Position numbers and translations under genes: made by a program
Notes under the pieces: model-generated
The model's database searches: none
Told to the model about the DNA's origin: nothing
The model's input: only the letters and a program-made list of their open reading frames with translations
Assembly: GCA_024405255.1 (NCBI GenBank)
Contig: JAKSOY010000256.1
Location: forward strand, 1-5,953
Direction: 5' to 3'
Length of the DNA stretch: 5,953 nt
From: Kiritimatiellia bacterium
GTDB taxonomy: Bacteria > Verrucomicrobiota > Kiritimatiellia > RFP12 > UBA1067
In this document: positions 1 to 5,910 of the stretch, piece by piece
Layout: the number at the start of each line of letters is the position of its first letter
Position numbering within the stretch: position 1 is the stretch's first letter

Positions 1-245
1 CGGACGCCGCGGCGGCTCCTCGGCTGGCTGCGACGACGACGGTCGGCGTGAATTCCCGCGGAACGCTTTTTCGGACGGACGATTCAGGCGACGGATTGCT
101 TGATTTTCATGCGGAACACAATTGGTGGAGGGGCGAAGAGCGATGTAGGCGCGGCGTGAGGAAAAGGGATGCCGTCCAAACGCGGACCAGACCGGCGAAA
201 AACACTCGGGCAAAATGAACTTATGCGGCGGGAATCGACCCACAC
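1..245. other. Upstream stretch with no supportable gene
   Basis: I see no gene I can defend here. On the plus strand one frame is open from the window edge to a TGA at 216-218 (71 codons). Its translation begins alanine/threonine-rich, becomes arginine-rich with several AGG codons, and matches no family I recognise. It could be the tail of a truncated upstream gene, but GC-rich DNA often gives such frames by chance. On the minus strand a frame also runs open to the edge, without an ATG and without a convincing ribosome binding site. An 8-bp direct repeat, ACTTATGC, occurs at 219-226 and 244-251, just upstream of the promoter of the next gene. Confidence 0.5.
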
Positions 246-277
246 TTATGCACGAAGAGCCCATTTATTTAGCTCTA

Positions 278-304
278 CCAAAGCAGAACAAATATGATAC
301 AATA
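278..304 (+). promoter_or_regulatory. Extended -10 promoter of the acyltransferase gene
   Basis: TACAAT at 298-303 is preceded by TG at 295-296, giving the extended -10 form TGnTACAAT. The -35 region, 17 bp upstream (275-280, CTACCA), is poor, as is usual when an extended -10 is used. Transcription would begin near 310, leaving a leader of about 20 nt before the ATG at 331. The surroundings are AT-rich compared with the genes. The same arrangement is found in front of the GH36 gene on the other strand. This is a reading of sequence, not a mapped start. Confidence 0.6.
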
Positions 305-330
305 GTCGCCTAAACCCGAAGGAAAGACTT

Positions 331-1431
331 ATGGAAAAGAAAGATCGCCTGATTTCACTGGATACATTCCGCGGTGCGGACATGCTCTTCATCATGGGCT
401 TTGCCGCCCTCGTCGAACGCTTCTGCAACTGGATCGGCATGAAAGGCTGCTGGCTTGCGCAGCAGATGCGCCATGTCGAATGGGAGGGAATCGTCCAGCA
501 CGACACGATCTTCCCGACGTTCCTCTTTATCGCCGGTATCTCGTGGCCCTTCTCGTACGCGAGCCAGGTCGCCAAGGGGGCGTCCACGACGAAGATCGTA
601 CTGCGCATCTTCAAGCGCGGCTTCCTTCTCTTTCTGCTCGGTCTCGTCTATTCCGGTCTGTTCAAATTCCAATTCGCCCATCTGCGCATTCCGGGCGTGC
701 TGCAGTTCATCGGTCTGTCATGGATGTTCTCGGCCCTGCTCTACGTGTTCGTCAGAAAAGTCGGCGTGCGCATCGCCATCGCCGCCGGTCTGCTGATCGG
801 CTACTGGTCGCTGCTGGCGTTCAACGTGGCGCCGAATGCGCCGGCAGGGAAGGGTCCCTTCTCGCTCGAGGGCAACATCGTGTACTGGATCGACCGTACG
901 TTCCTACACGGACACACCCTTTCAAAAATGGGCGACCCCGAATCGATCATCTCAGTCCTGAGCGGCACCTGTACGGCGATGTTCGGCGTGTTCGCGGGCG
1001 AAATCGTACGTTCGGCCTGGGCGGAAAAACGCAAGGTGCTCACGCTGCTCGGCTTCGCGCTTGGCCTCCTCGCACTCGGCTTCGCATGGCAGCCCTGGTG
1101 CCCCTGCATCAAGAAGCTCTGGTCCCCGACCTTTGCGCTCTTCGCCGGCGCCTACTCGTGCTTCTTCTTCATGGTCTTCTACACCATCTGCGACGTGTGG
1201 AAGCTGCGCCGCTGGACCTATTTCTTCCGCGTCATCGGACTGAACTCGATCACCATCTACATGGCCCAGCGCATCGTCGACTTCAACGGCATCAACAAGT
1301 TCTTCTTCGGTGGACTCGCAAACCAAATGTCCAAGGAGGCCGGACTGGTCTTGACCTCGGCGACCTACATTCTGGTCTGCTGGTGCTTCCTCTGGTTCCT
1401 CGAACGCAAGAACGTCCACCTCAAAGTATGA
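331..1431 (+). CDS. HGSNAT/NagX-like (DUF5009) membrane acyltransferase
   Basis: This 366-residue polytopic inner-membrane protein resembles heparan-alpha-glucosaminide N-acetyltransferase and bacterial NagX/DUF5009 proteins. Family members are thought to pass an acetyl group from cytoplasmic acetyl-CoA through the membrane to a sugar on the far side. Visible signatures in order: RLISLDTFRGADM at the N terminus (residues 6-18); RHVEWEGIVQHD (47-58) leading into FPTFLFIAG, with H48 and H57 as candidate catalytic histidines; RIPGVLQFIGL (119-129); DPESIISVLSGT (202-213) followed by FGVFAGE; and NSITIYM (305-311). About eight to ten hydrophobic segments span residues 14-357. The length is normal for the family. 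The ATG at 331 has AAGGAA at 319-324, six bases upstream, and the conserved N-terminal motif begins right after it. The gene is monocistronic in this window and converges on the hydrolase operon. Family assignment is firm; the sugar acceptor is unknown. Confidence 0.88.
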   Translation: MEKKDRLISLDTFRGADMLFIMGFAALVERFCNWIGMKGCWLAQQMRHVEWEGIVQHDTIFPTFLFIAGISWPFSYASQVAKGASTTKIVLRIFKRGFLLFLLGLVYSGLFKFQFAHLRIPGVLQFIGLSWMFSALLYVFVRKVGVRIAIAAGLLIGYWSLLAFNVAPNAPAGKGPFSLEGNIVYWIDRTFLHGHTLSKMGDPESIISVLSGTCTAMFGVFAGEIVRSAWAEKRKVLTLLGFALGLLALGFAWQPWCPCIKKLWSPTFALFAGAYSCFFFMVFYTICDVWKLRRWTYFFRVIGLNSITIYMAQRIVDFNGINKFFFGGLANQMSKEAGLVLTSATYILVCWCFLWFLERKNVHLKV

Positions 1432-1434
1432 GGA

Positions 1435-1547
1435 AGATTAAAGGTTAAAAGTTAAAGGTTAAAAGTTAAAGATTAAGCGGTGGGGGTTAAGCGGTTGGGA
1501 TCAAGCGGTTGGGGTTAAGCGGTTGGGATTAAGAGTTAAAGGGTTAA
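1435..1547. repeat. Heptad-phased tandem repeat array
   Basis: From four bases after the acyltransferase stop to the terminator, the DNA consists of 7-nt units. Six heptads of the type ARRTTAA (AGATTAA, AGGTTAA, AAGTTAA, AGGTTAA, AAGTTAA, AGATTAA) fill 1435-1476. Four 14-nt units with consensus GCGGTTGGGRTTAA fill 1477-1532, followed by GAGTTAA (1533-1539) and an 8-nt AGGGTTAA (1540-1547). The 7-nt phase is unbroken over 105 nt even though the unit sequence changes. The array lies outside both flanking genes. I do not know a named element with this unit. It may be a slippage-generated, lineage-specific intergenic repeat. Confidence 0.85.
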
Positions 1548-1588
1548 AAAGAATGAGGATGTCCTTTTGGGGACATCCTCATTCTTTT
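1547..1588. terminator. Bidirectional rho-independent terminator
   Basis: A perfect 18-bp inverted repeat has arms at 1547-1564 and 1571-1588 with a 6-nt loop (TTTTGG). The arms begin with AAAA and end with TTTT, so each strand reads as a stem followed by a short U run. The hairpin sits between two convergent genes, 115 nt after the acyltransferase stop and 14 nt beyond the GH127 stop. That position fits a shared terminator for both transcription units. Confidence 0.88.
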
Positions 1589-1602
1589 ATGGAGTTGAAC
1601 GA

Positions 1603-3561
1603 TTATCTAGCTTGCGTCCATGGGAAGAGCGTGATGCGGATCTGGGTGGACCCTAGCGGCACCAGTTCGATGTCGCCCACATCGGTCACGCGGTCCTTCG
1701 CAAGCGGCGACGGCGGCGGTTCGACCGCCTGAGCGGTGAAGCACAGCGGACGGAACGAACCCCAGCCGCCGTAGGTCGTGAATCCGGCCTTCACCTTGAG
1801 CGAACACGGCACCGCGCCATGGACGAACGGATCGGCGGGAGCTTCAGCCGCCGGCTTGAACTCGGCCGCCAGCGTGTGAGCATCCTTCAGCACCAGCGCA
1901 CGATTCCACGCGTCTTTCGCACGGTACTCGCGCGCCGGGAACCCTTCACGCCCCTTCCGAACCGGCAGGACGGTAATGTCGGCTGCCATCTTGAGCGAGT
2001 AGACCAACGCACCGCGCTTGACGGCAACGGACCCGTTGATGCCCGTTTCGACCTGGGCCTCGGCCGGGAACGCAAGTTCCACCTTGTCGCCCGCCTTCCA
2101 TTCGCGTTCCAACCGGCAGAACCTGCCTGCGACCGCACCATTGACGGAAACGCCGTTGACCTTCACATCCGCACCGCAGCACCAGCCGGGGATACGCACG
2201 AAGAGCGGCCACTTGCCACCCTTCGCAGCAAGCACTTCGAGCGTCACGCCGTCGCCGAAGGGATAGGCACCCGAGGTGCGGATCGTCGCGGTCGGCGTGG
2301 TGACCTTCGACGGCGCGTAGGCAACTGCGGCGAGGCCGCCGTCTTTCGCCATCCAGAGCGACTGCACGAACTTCGGCCACGCAAAGTGGAAGTTCGACCG
2401 GCAGCAGCCGAAACCGGCATCCGGACCCGGCGTGTACGCGTCACCACGACCGTTGCACTCGAAGCCGAGCACCGACTTCATCGTGCACATCGGCTGGTTC
2501 AACAGCAGGTAGTAACGCAGCCCGCGTCCGTCATCTCCCAGAGTCGCAGGCAGCGAGTTGAACGCGACGACTTCCATGTCGTCCGCCGCCTGCATCTCGC
2601 CCGTGGCGGAAAGCACTTCGCGGCAGGAAAGGATGCGTTCGGCGATGGCGCACAGCTCGGTACCCTGGTTGGCGCCGCGTCCCGAAAGCGGCTCGGTACC
2701 GTTGACCATCCGGTCGATGCGACCATGCATGCGCATCGCCCAGCCCTCGGGGTCGAACGCGGCGCGGTAGGCGCTGCGGTCGCGAACATCACCGGAAAGA
2801 CGGCTCCGCACCGCCGGGAATTTGAGGCCCTGCATGAAGTTGACAATATGGCTGCGGTAGCCAAGATTCCAGCTGCCGTCGCCGCCGTCATGGTAGAAGT
2901 TCGTCCAGTCTGCCGTCTGCGAAGCCAGGAGGCGGGCGAAGTCCAGCACCGCCGCATCCTGCGTGCGGTCGTAGAGCCACATCACCACCTCGAGTTCGTC
3001 ACCGCCGCGGCAGCACGCCCAGGCGGAGTCCTTCTGAAGCGGATGCGCGGGCAGGCGTTTCGCCTGGTACGCGAAATACTTCTGGAGGAACGGCACCACG
3101 CGCGCATCGCCAGTCGCCTCGCACCAGTCGCGCAAGTAGTGGAGCGCAATCATATTCGCCCACCAGTTGTCCTTCTTCGGACCGAAATCGCCGTTTTCGC
3201 GCTGCGACTTGAGCACGGTGTCGGCCCAACGGCGGGCACGTTCTTTGAGCTTCGCGTCATCGAGGGTGAACACCAGCGCCATCAGGCCCTTGGCATAGTA
3301 AGGACCGCGTTCCCAGTTGTACTGTCCGCCCTTGTTCGCGCCGGTGAGCCAGTCGGAATTTCCGATGTCGCCATAGAGCTGCTCCGCATGCCCGGTGAGT
3401 CCGTCGCGCTGACGTTCGAGCTGCTTCAACAGCCACTTTTCAGGACGCACCGCGCCGAGCGGCAGCACCTCCATCGCCTTGGGTGCCACTTGCGCGGCCC
3501 CCACCCCCGAGCAGACGGCCAGAGCAATGCCCACCGTCGTCAACATCAATGTCTTTTTCAT
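1603..3561 (-). CDS. Exported GH127 (DUF1680) beta-L-arabinofuranosidase-type hydrolase
   Basis: This 652-residue protein has a Sec signal peptide (MKKTLMLTTVGIALAV start, likely cleavage near A23). It is followed by the (alpha/alpha)6 catalytic domain of GH127 (about 30-420) and C-terminal beta-sandwich regions (about 420-652). Characterised GH127 enzymes such as HypBA1 remove beta-L-arabinofuranose using a zinc-bound cysteine nucleophile held by a Glu-x-Cys and a Cys-Cys pair. Both are present: E302-x-C304 in NQGTELCAIAE and C386-C387 in GFGCCRSNF, with C386 the expected nucleophile. E290 in NGTEPLSG is a candidate acid/base. Other family marks are RGGDELEVVMWLYDRT, RIPGW (456-460) and a closing STQIRITLFPW. 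An AGGAG lies six bases before the ATG. It is the second gene of the pair with GH36. Some GH127 members act on other sugars, including aceric acid in pectin, so the substrate is not settled. Extra Cys-Cys pairs occur at 183-184 and 461-462. Confidence 0.9.
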   Translation of the reverse strand: MKKTLMLTTVGIALAVCSGVGAAQVAPKAMEVLPLGAVRPEKWLLKQLERQRDGLTGHAEQLYGDIGNSDWLTGANKGGQYNWERGPYYAKGLMALVFTLDDAKLKERARRWADTVLKSQRENGDFGPKKDNWWANMIALHYLRDWCEATGDARVVPFLQKYFAYQAKRLPAHPLQKDSAWACCRGGDELEVVMWLYDRTQDAAVLDFARLLASQTADWTNFYHDGGDGSWNLGYRSHIVNFMQGLKFPAVRSRLSGDVRDRSAYRAAFDPEGWAMRMHGRIDRMVNGTEPLSGRGANQGTELCAIAERILSCREVLSATGEMQAADDMEVVAFNSLPATLGDDGRGLRYYLLLNQPMCTMKSVLGFECNGRGDAYTPGPDAGFGCCRSNFHFAWPKFVQSLWMAKDGGLAAVAYAPSKVTTPTATIRTSGAYPFGDGVTLEVLAAKGGKWPLFVRIPGWCCGADVKVNGVSVNGAVAGRFCRLEREWKAGDKVELAFPAEAQVETGINGSVAVKRGALVYSLKMAADITVLPVRKGREGFPAREYRAKDAWNRALVLKDAHTLAAEFKPAAEAPADPFVHGAVPCSLKVKAGFTTYGGWGSFRPLCFTAQAVEPPPSPLAKDRVTDVGDIELVPLGSTQIRITLFPWTQAR

Positions 3562-3618
3562 GTTTTACTCCTAAATTCTCCTACAACATACACTCTTCTT
3601 GACATTTCCTGTCGTGGC
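3562..3618 (-). promoter_or_regulatory. 57-nt GH36-GH127 spacer with two AGGAG ribosome sites
   Basis: Read on the minus strand, this spacer has two AGGAG motifs ten bases apart. The one at 3568-3572 is six bases from the GH127 ATG and is the functional Shine-Dalgarno by spacing. The one at 3578-3582 is too far away for optimal use. I see no promoter and no strong terminator between the genes, only a weak 4-bp stem (GACA/TGTC) just after the GH36 stop. This supports cotranscription of the two hydrolases. Confidence 0.7.
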
Positions 3619-5490
3619 TTATTTCGCCAAGATTTCCAGATAGCCGGAGGGTGGCACCGCGAGGCGCGCGGGACCGGCCGCGACTTCGCGACGAGCGGTT
3701 TCCTTGCCCCAGGTGTCGCGCACGACGACCGTCGCCGCACCGCCGAGATCCACCATGAGCGAATCGGCCTCGGTGGCGTTGAGGATGTAGACCGTGCGGT
3801 CGAGCGGACCCGTCTTCACCGCGATTTCGGCGGCGTAGACGCCAAAGATGCGCTCCTTCGCGTCTTCGCCTTCCAACAGCGGATAGTTGAGTTCGGGGTG
3901 GTAGGCGCGGAACTTCCCGCGCTGCAACGCCCCGACATGGGCCGCACCGAACCGGCTCCAGTGGCCGATCATCTCGACGTGCTTCGCGTCCAACCCTGCG
4001 AACTTCATCGAGTACTGCACCGTGCCGAACATGCACGAGAGTACGTTCAGCGCCGCCGCCTCGGGCGTGTCGGAGGGATGCCATTCCAGCATATCCGCAT
4101 GTACCGCGGTGGCACCGGAGGTGAGGCGGAGATTGACGATGCCGGTGCGGTTGCGCTGGGGATCGGCAGGGCAATCCCCGACGCGCAGCATGTTGGCGCC
4201 AGCGCGGATGGACGGGCCGATGTAGGCCTGGCGGTACTCGATGAGGATGTCGGGCTTGATCGCCTTGAGCCGCGCATAGACGTCGGCCAACAGCTTCTCC
4301 GTCGCCGCGGTCACGCTCTTGAAGTCGCGGCCCTTGAAATTGTTCTTGAGCGCGGGGTCTTTGCCGGACGTGTGAATCGAATCGATGAAGTCGAGCTTGA
4401 GTCCGTCGATGTCCCATTCGCGCACCGCCTTCTCGTAGGTGCCGATGAGGAACTCGCGCACTTCGGGGAAACGCGGATCGAGGCAGTTCGTGGAGAGCCG
4501 GTCGTTGTGGTAGAGGTACTTGCCCTTGAACCGCGTGAGGTTCTCGCTCTTGTCGCCGACGAACGGCACCGAGTACCAGAGCATGTACTTCATGCCGCAG
4601 GCGTGCACCTTCGCGACATGCGCCTTCATGTCGGGGAAGCGGCGCTTCGACACCTTCCAGTCGCCGCAGAAGGCGTAACCGCGATTGGTGTCTTCGGTCT
4701 GCCAGCCGTCGTCGACGATGAGCGTCTTCATGCCCATCTTCGAGGCGATGGCACATTCGCGTTCGATGTCCTGGGCGAACACGTTCTGATGGAAGTTGTA
4801 CCAGGTGGAATAGAGCGGCGCGAAGGCGGCCTCGGGGACGAACGCCGGCTTGCGGCCGGAAACCGCGGTCATCCAGTCCGCGCCCTCGCGCACCGCGTCG
4901 CTCCAGAACACGTCGCGCGAATCGATGCGGAGCTTCGCCAGCACATGGCGGCGGCGGGCGATCTTCTGATCGTAGAAATGGAAGGCGTAGTACAGGCGGT
5001 TGTCCTCCTCGCGCACCGCCCCGCGCATCACCAGCGGCTCGGAGCTTTCGGAACACGCGAAGGTGAAGCGGTTACGGTTGCCGGCCGAATAGCAGGCGCA
5101 GATCGGCATCCACGAGCGGAAGTCGGTCGTGGCGATTACGCCCACCGGCGCGCGAAGATCCCAGTACATGCCAAAACCGTCGCGATTGGACGAGGGTTTC
5201 CAGCGTCCGACCGTGTCGCGCTTGGGAAAGTTGAAGGCGAGATTGAACGCGGCGGGGAAATCCTCCTGGTCTTTCGTCATCTCGACCACGGCGTACTCGA
5301 CACCGCCTTCGGTCTCACGGCGGAAATCGACCTTCCAGTCGCCGCGCTCCCGCGCCATGAGCGTGATCGGTCCCACGGAAAATCCCTCCACGACAATATC
5401 GGGAGCTCCCGCTGCGGCGGCCAGTCCGCACATCGCCAACGCCAACGCCACACTCAGTCCTGCGGCCAAGGACATCTTTCCAGACATCAT
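3619..5490 (-). CDS. Exported GH36 alpha-galactosidase-type glycoside hydrolase
   Basis: From the ATG at 5490 this is a 623-residue protein with a signal peptide (hydrophobic 7-27, likely cleavage after A27). It then has an N-terminal beta-rich domain (about 30-215), a TIM barrel (about 220-530) and a short C-terminal beta domain (about 535-623). It carries the clan GH-D pattern: STWYNF (228-233), VDDGWQ (259-264, D260/D261 expected to bind sugar), KYMLWYSVPF (301-310), DGLKLDFID (362-370) with D367 as the predicted nucleophile, and MLRVGDCPADP (434-444) with D439 as the predicted acid/base. Known GH36 members remove terminal alpha-D-galactose or alpha-GalNAc with retention. The frame stays open upstream to 5661, but the upstream part overlaps the promoter and lacks a signal sequence. 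AGAGGA ten bases before 5490 fixes the start there. It is first in an operon with GH127. Family and catalytic residues are firm; exact substrate is inferred. Confidence 0.9.
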   Translation of the reverse strand: MMSGKMSLAAGLSVALALAMCGLAAAAGAPDIVVEGFSVGPITLMARERGDWKVDFRRETEGGVEYAVVEMTKDQEDFPAAFNLAFNFPKRDTVGRWKPSSNRDGFGMYWDLRAPVGVIATTDFRSWMPICACYSAGNRNRFTFACSESSEPLVMRGAVREEDNRLYYAFHFYDQKIARRRHVLAKLRIDSRDVFWSDAVREGADWMTAVSGRKPAFVPEAAFAPLYSTWYNFHQNVFAQDIERECAIASKMGMKTLIVDDGWQTEDTNRGYAFCGDWKVSKRRFPDMKAHVAKVHACGMKYMLWYSVPFVGDKSENLTRFKGKYLYHNDRLSTNCLDPRFPEVREFLIGTYEKAVREWDIDGLKLDFIDSIHTSGKDPALKNNFKGRDFKSVTAATEKLLADVYARLKAIKPDILIEYRQAYIGPSIRAGANMLRVGDCPADPQRNRTGIVNLRLTSGATAVHADMLEWHPSDTPEAAALNVLSCMFGTVQYSMKFAGLDAKHVEMIGHWSRFGAAHVGALQRGKFRAYHPELNYPLLEGEDAKERIFGVYAAEIAVKTGPLDRTVYILNATEADSLMVDLGGAATVVVRDTWGKETARREVAAGPARLAVPPSGYLEILAK

Positions 5491-5498
5491 GTTCTTTG

Positions 5499-5505
5499 TT
5501 CCTCT
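5499..5505 (-). promoter_or_regulatory. Ribosome binding site that sets the GH36 start
   Basis: On the minus strand AGAGGAA lies here, with GAGG ending ten bases before the ATG at 5488-5490. It favours this ATG over the in-frame ATG codons upstream (up to 5661). The protein then begins with a proper signal peptide. The next codon is also ATG, so initiation at 5487 would give an almost identical protein. Confidence 0.7.
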
Positions 5506-5596
5506 ACTTTTTACGATTTCAAATTTCAACTGATCGACATAGCCCCCAGCACGAACAACGCGGCGACTGATGTCATGCCTGATTTTCCGTGCCCGA

Positions 5597-5623
5597 TATT
5601 GTAGCAAATATGTCTGCCAATGG
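5597..5623 (-). promoter_or_regulatory. Extended -10 promoter of the GH36-GH127 operon
   Basis: On the minus strand TACAAT occupies 5603-5598, preceded by TG at 5606-5605, again giving TGnTACAAT. A TTGGCA (5620-5615) lies only 11 bp upstream, too close to serve as a standard -35. Seventeen bp upstream is TAGCCA, a poor match. Transcription would begin around 5591, giving a leader of about 100 nt before the GH36 ATG. Over 27 nt it matches the acyltransferase promoter at 18 positions. Confidence 0.6.
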
Positions 5624-5656
5624 CTAGCGAGTACCGTGCTTGTTTTGGGACTGAAA

Positions 5657-5901
5657 ATCAATCCTATCCCAAGCCTATAAGACCCATCATGATCAATCCT
5701 ATTCCTCCCATCAGACCCAGAAACAAAAAATCGGTCCCATCCGTCCGATCGGTCCTATCGGTCCCAGCGAAAACAACAAGGCACTCATCACGCAATGCCG
5801 GGTGCCTGGTTTTTGTTTTTGGGACGGATGGGACCGATAGGACCGATCTCCTGTGATGGGTCCTATGGGTTTGATGGGATTGATGGCTGTCTAGGTCGGA
5901 T
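5657..5901. repeat. Inverted arrays of degenerate 9-nt units
   Basis: This gene-free stretch is built of 9-nt units. On the left they fit ATCNNNCCY: 5657-5665, then 5692-5718 (three units), then 5730-5765 (ATCGGTCCC, ATCCGTCCG, ATCGGTCCT, ATCGGTCCC). On the right the reverse complement RGGNNNGAT appears: 5821-5847 (GGGACGGAT, GGGACCGAT, AGGACCGAT), then 5858-5884 (GGGTCCTAT, GGGTTTGAT, GGGATTGAT) and AGGTCGGAT at 5893-5901. The best pair of arms is a perfect 20-bp inverted repeat, 5747-5766 with 5829-5848. Because the unit is three codons long, translation gives Gly-Thr-Asp or Ser-Val-Pro/Leu runs, which I take as spurious. No transposase or known repeat family is visible. Confidence 0.85.
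5774..5820. terminator. Central hairpin with T-rich flanks, possible terminator
   Basis: AGGCAC (5779-5784) pairs with GTGCCT (5802-5807) around a 17-nt loop. On the plus strand the stem is followed by TTTTTGTTTTT (5810-5820). On the minus strand it is followed by TGTTGTTTTCG. It could end a minus-strand gene lying beyond the right edge before the GH36 promoter. The stem is short and the loop large, so it may equally be only the centre of the surrounding inverted repeat. Confidence 0.4.
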
Positions 5902-5910
5902 AGATATAAT
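5880..5910 (+). promoter_or_regulatory. Candidate rightward sigma-70-type promoter
   Basis: A perfect TATAAT stands at 5905-5910, immediately after the last 9-nt unit. TTGATG at 5880-5885 could be the -35, but the 19-bp spacer is long. Only 43 nt follow in the window, and the first ATG (5917) is stopped after three codons, so any gene it serves starts beyond the edge. The array itself contains TTGATG-like units, so the -35 may be coincidental. Confidence 0.3.

Noticed and set aside
219..251. tRNA T-arm or attachment site remnant
   Set aside because: Minus-strand GGGTCGATTCCCGCC resembles a T-arm, but the loop lacks the first T of TTCRA, the stem does not pair cleanly, and no anticodon arm or acceptor partner is visible nearby.
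480..1448. Plus-strand frame of 322 codons overlapping the acyltransferase
   Set aside because: It is a shifted frame of a recognised membrane protein, rich in Arg, His and Leu with no family signature.
1435..1547. Telomere-like or CRISPR repeat
   Set aside because: The GGTTAAA-type heptad is not the TTTAGGG telomere unit in either strand, and the units are contiguous without spacers, so neither label fits.
3581..5056. Minus-strand frame of 491 codons inside GH36
   Set aside because: It overlaps the GH36 gene in another frame, is extremely Arg-rich, and lacks any recognisable motif. GH36 has intact catalytic residues in its own frame.
5478..5490. Lipoprotein processing of the GH36 or GH127 signal peptide
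   Set aside because: Both signal regions contain a cysteine (LAMC in GH36, LAVC in GH127), but the residue before it is Met or Val, not the small residue of a lipobox. Ordinary signal peptidase I cleavage fits better.
1819..5604. Plus-strand frame of 1261 codons opposite both hydrolase genes
   Set aside because: It is exactly antisense to two clear enzymes and runs through the spacer between them. Its translation is Arg/His/Gly/Glu-rich with no domain, as expected for the mirror frame of GC-rich codons with biased third positions.
3619..5661. GH36 start at 5661 giving 680 residues
   Set aside because: The extra 57 residues cover the likely promoter and lack a signal sequence. The ATG at 5490 has a ribosome site and is followed by a good signal peptide.
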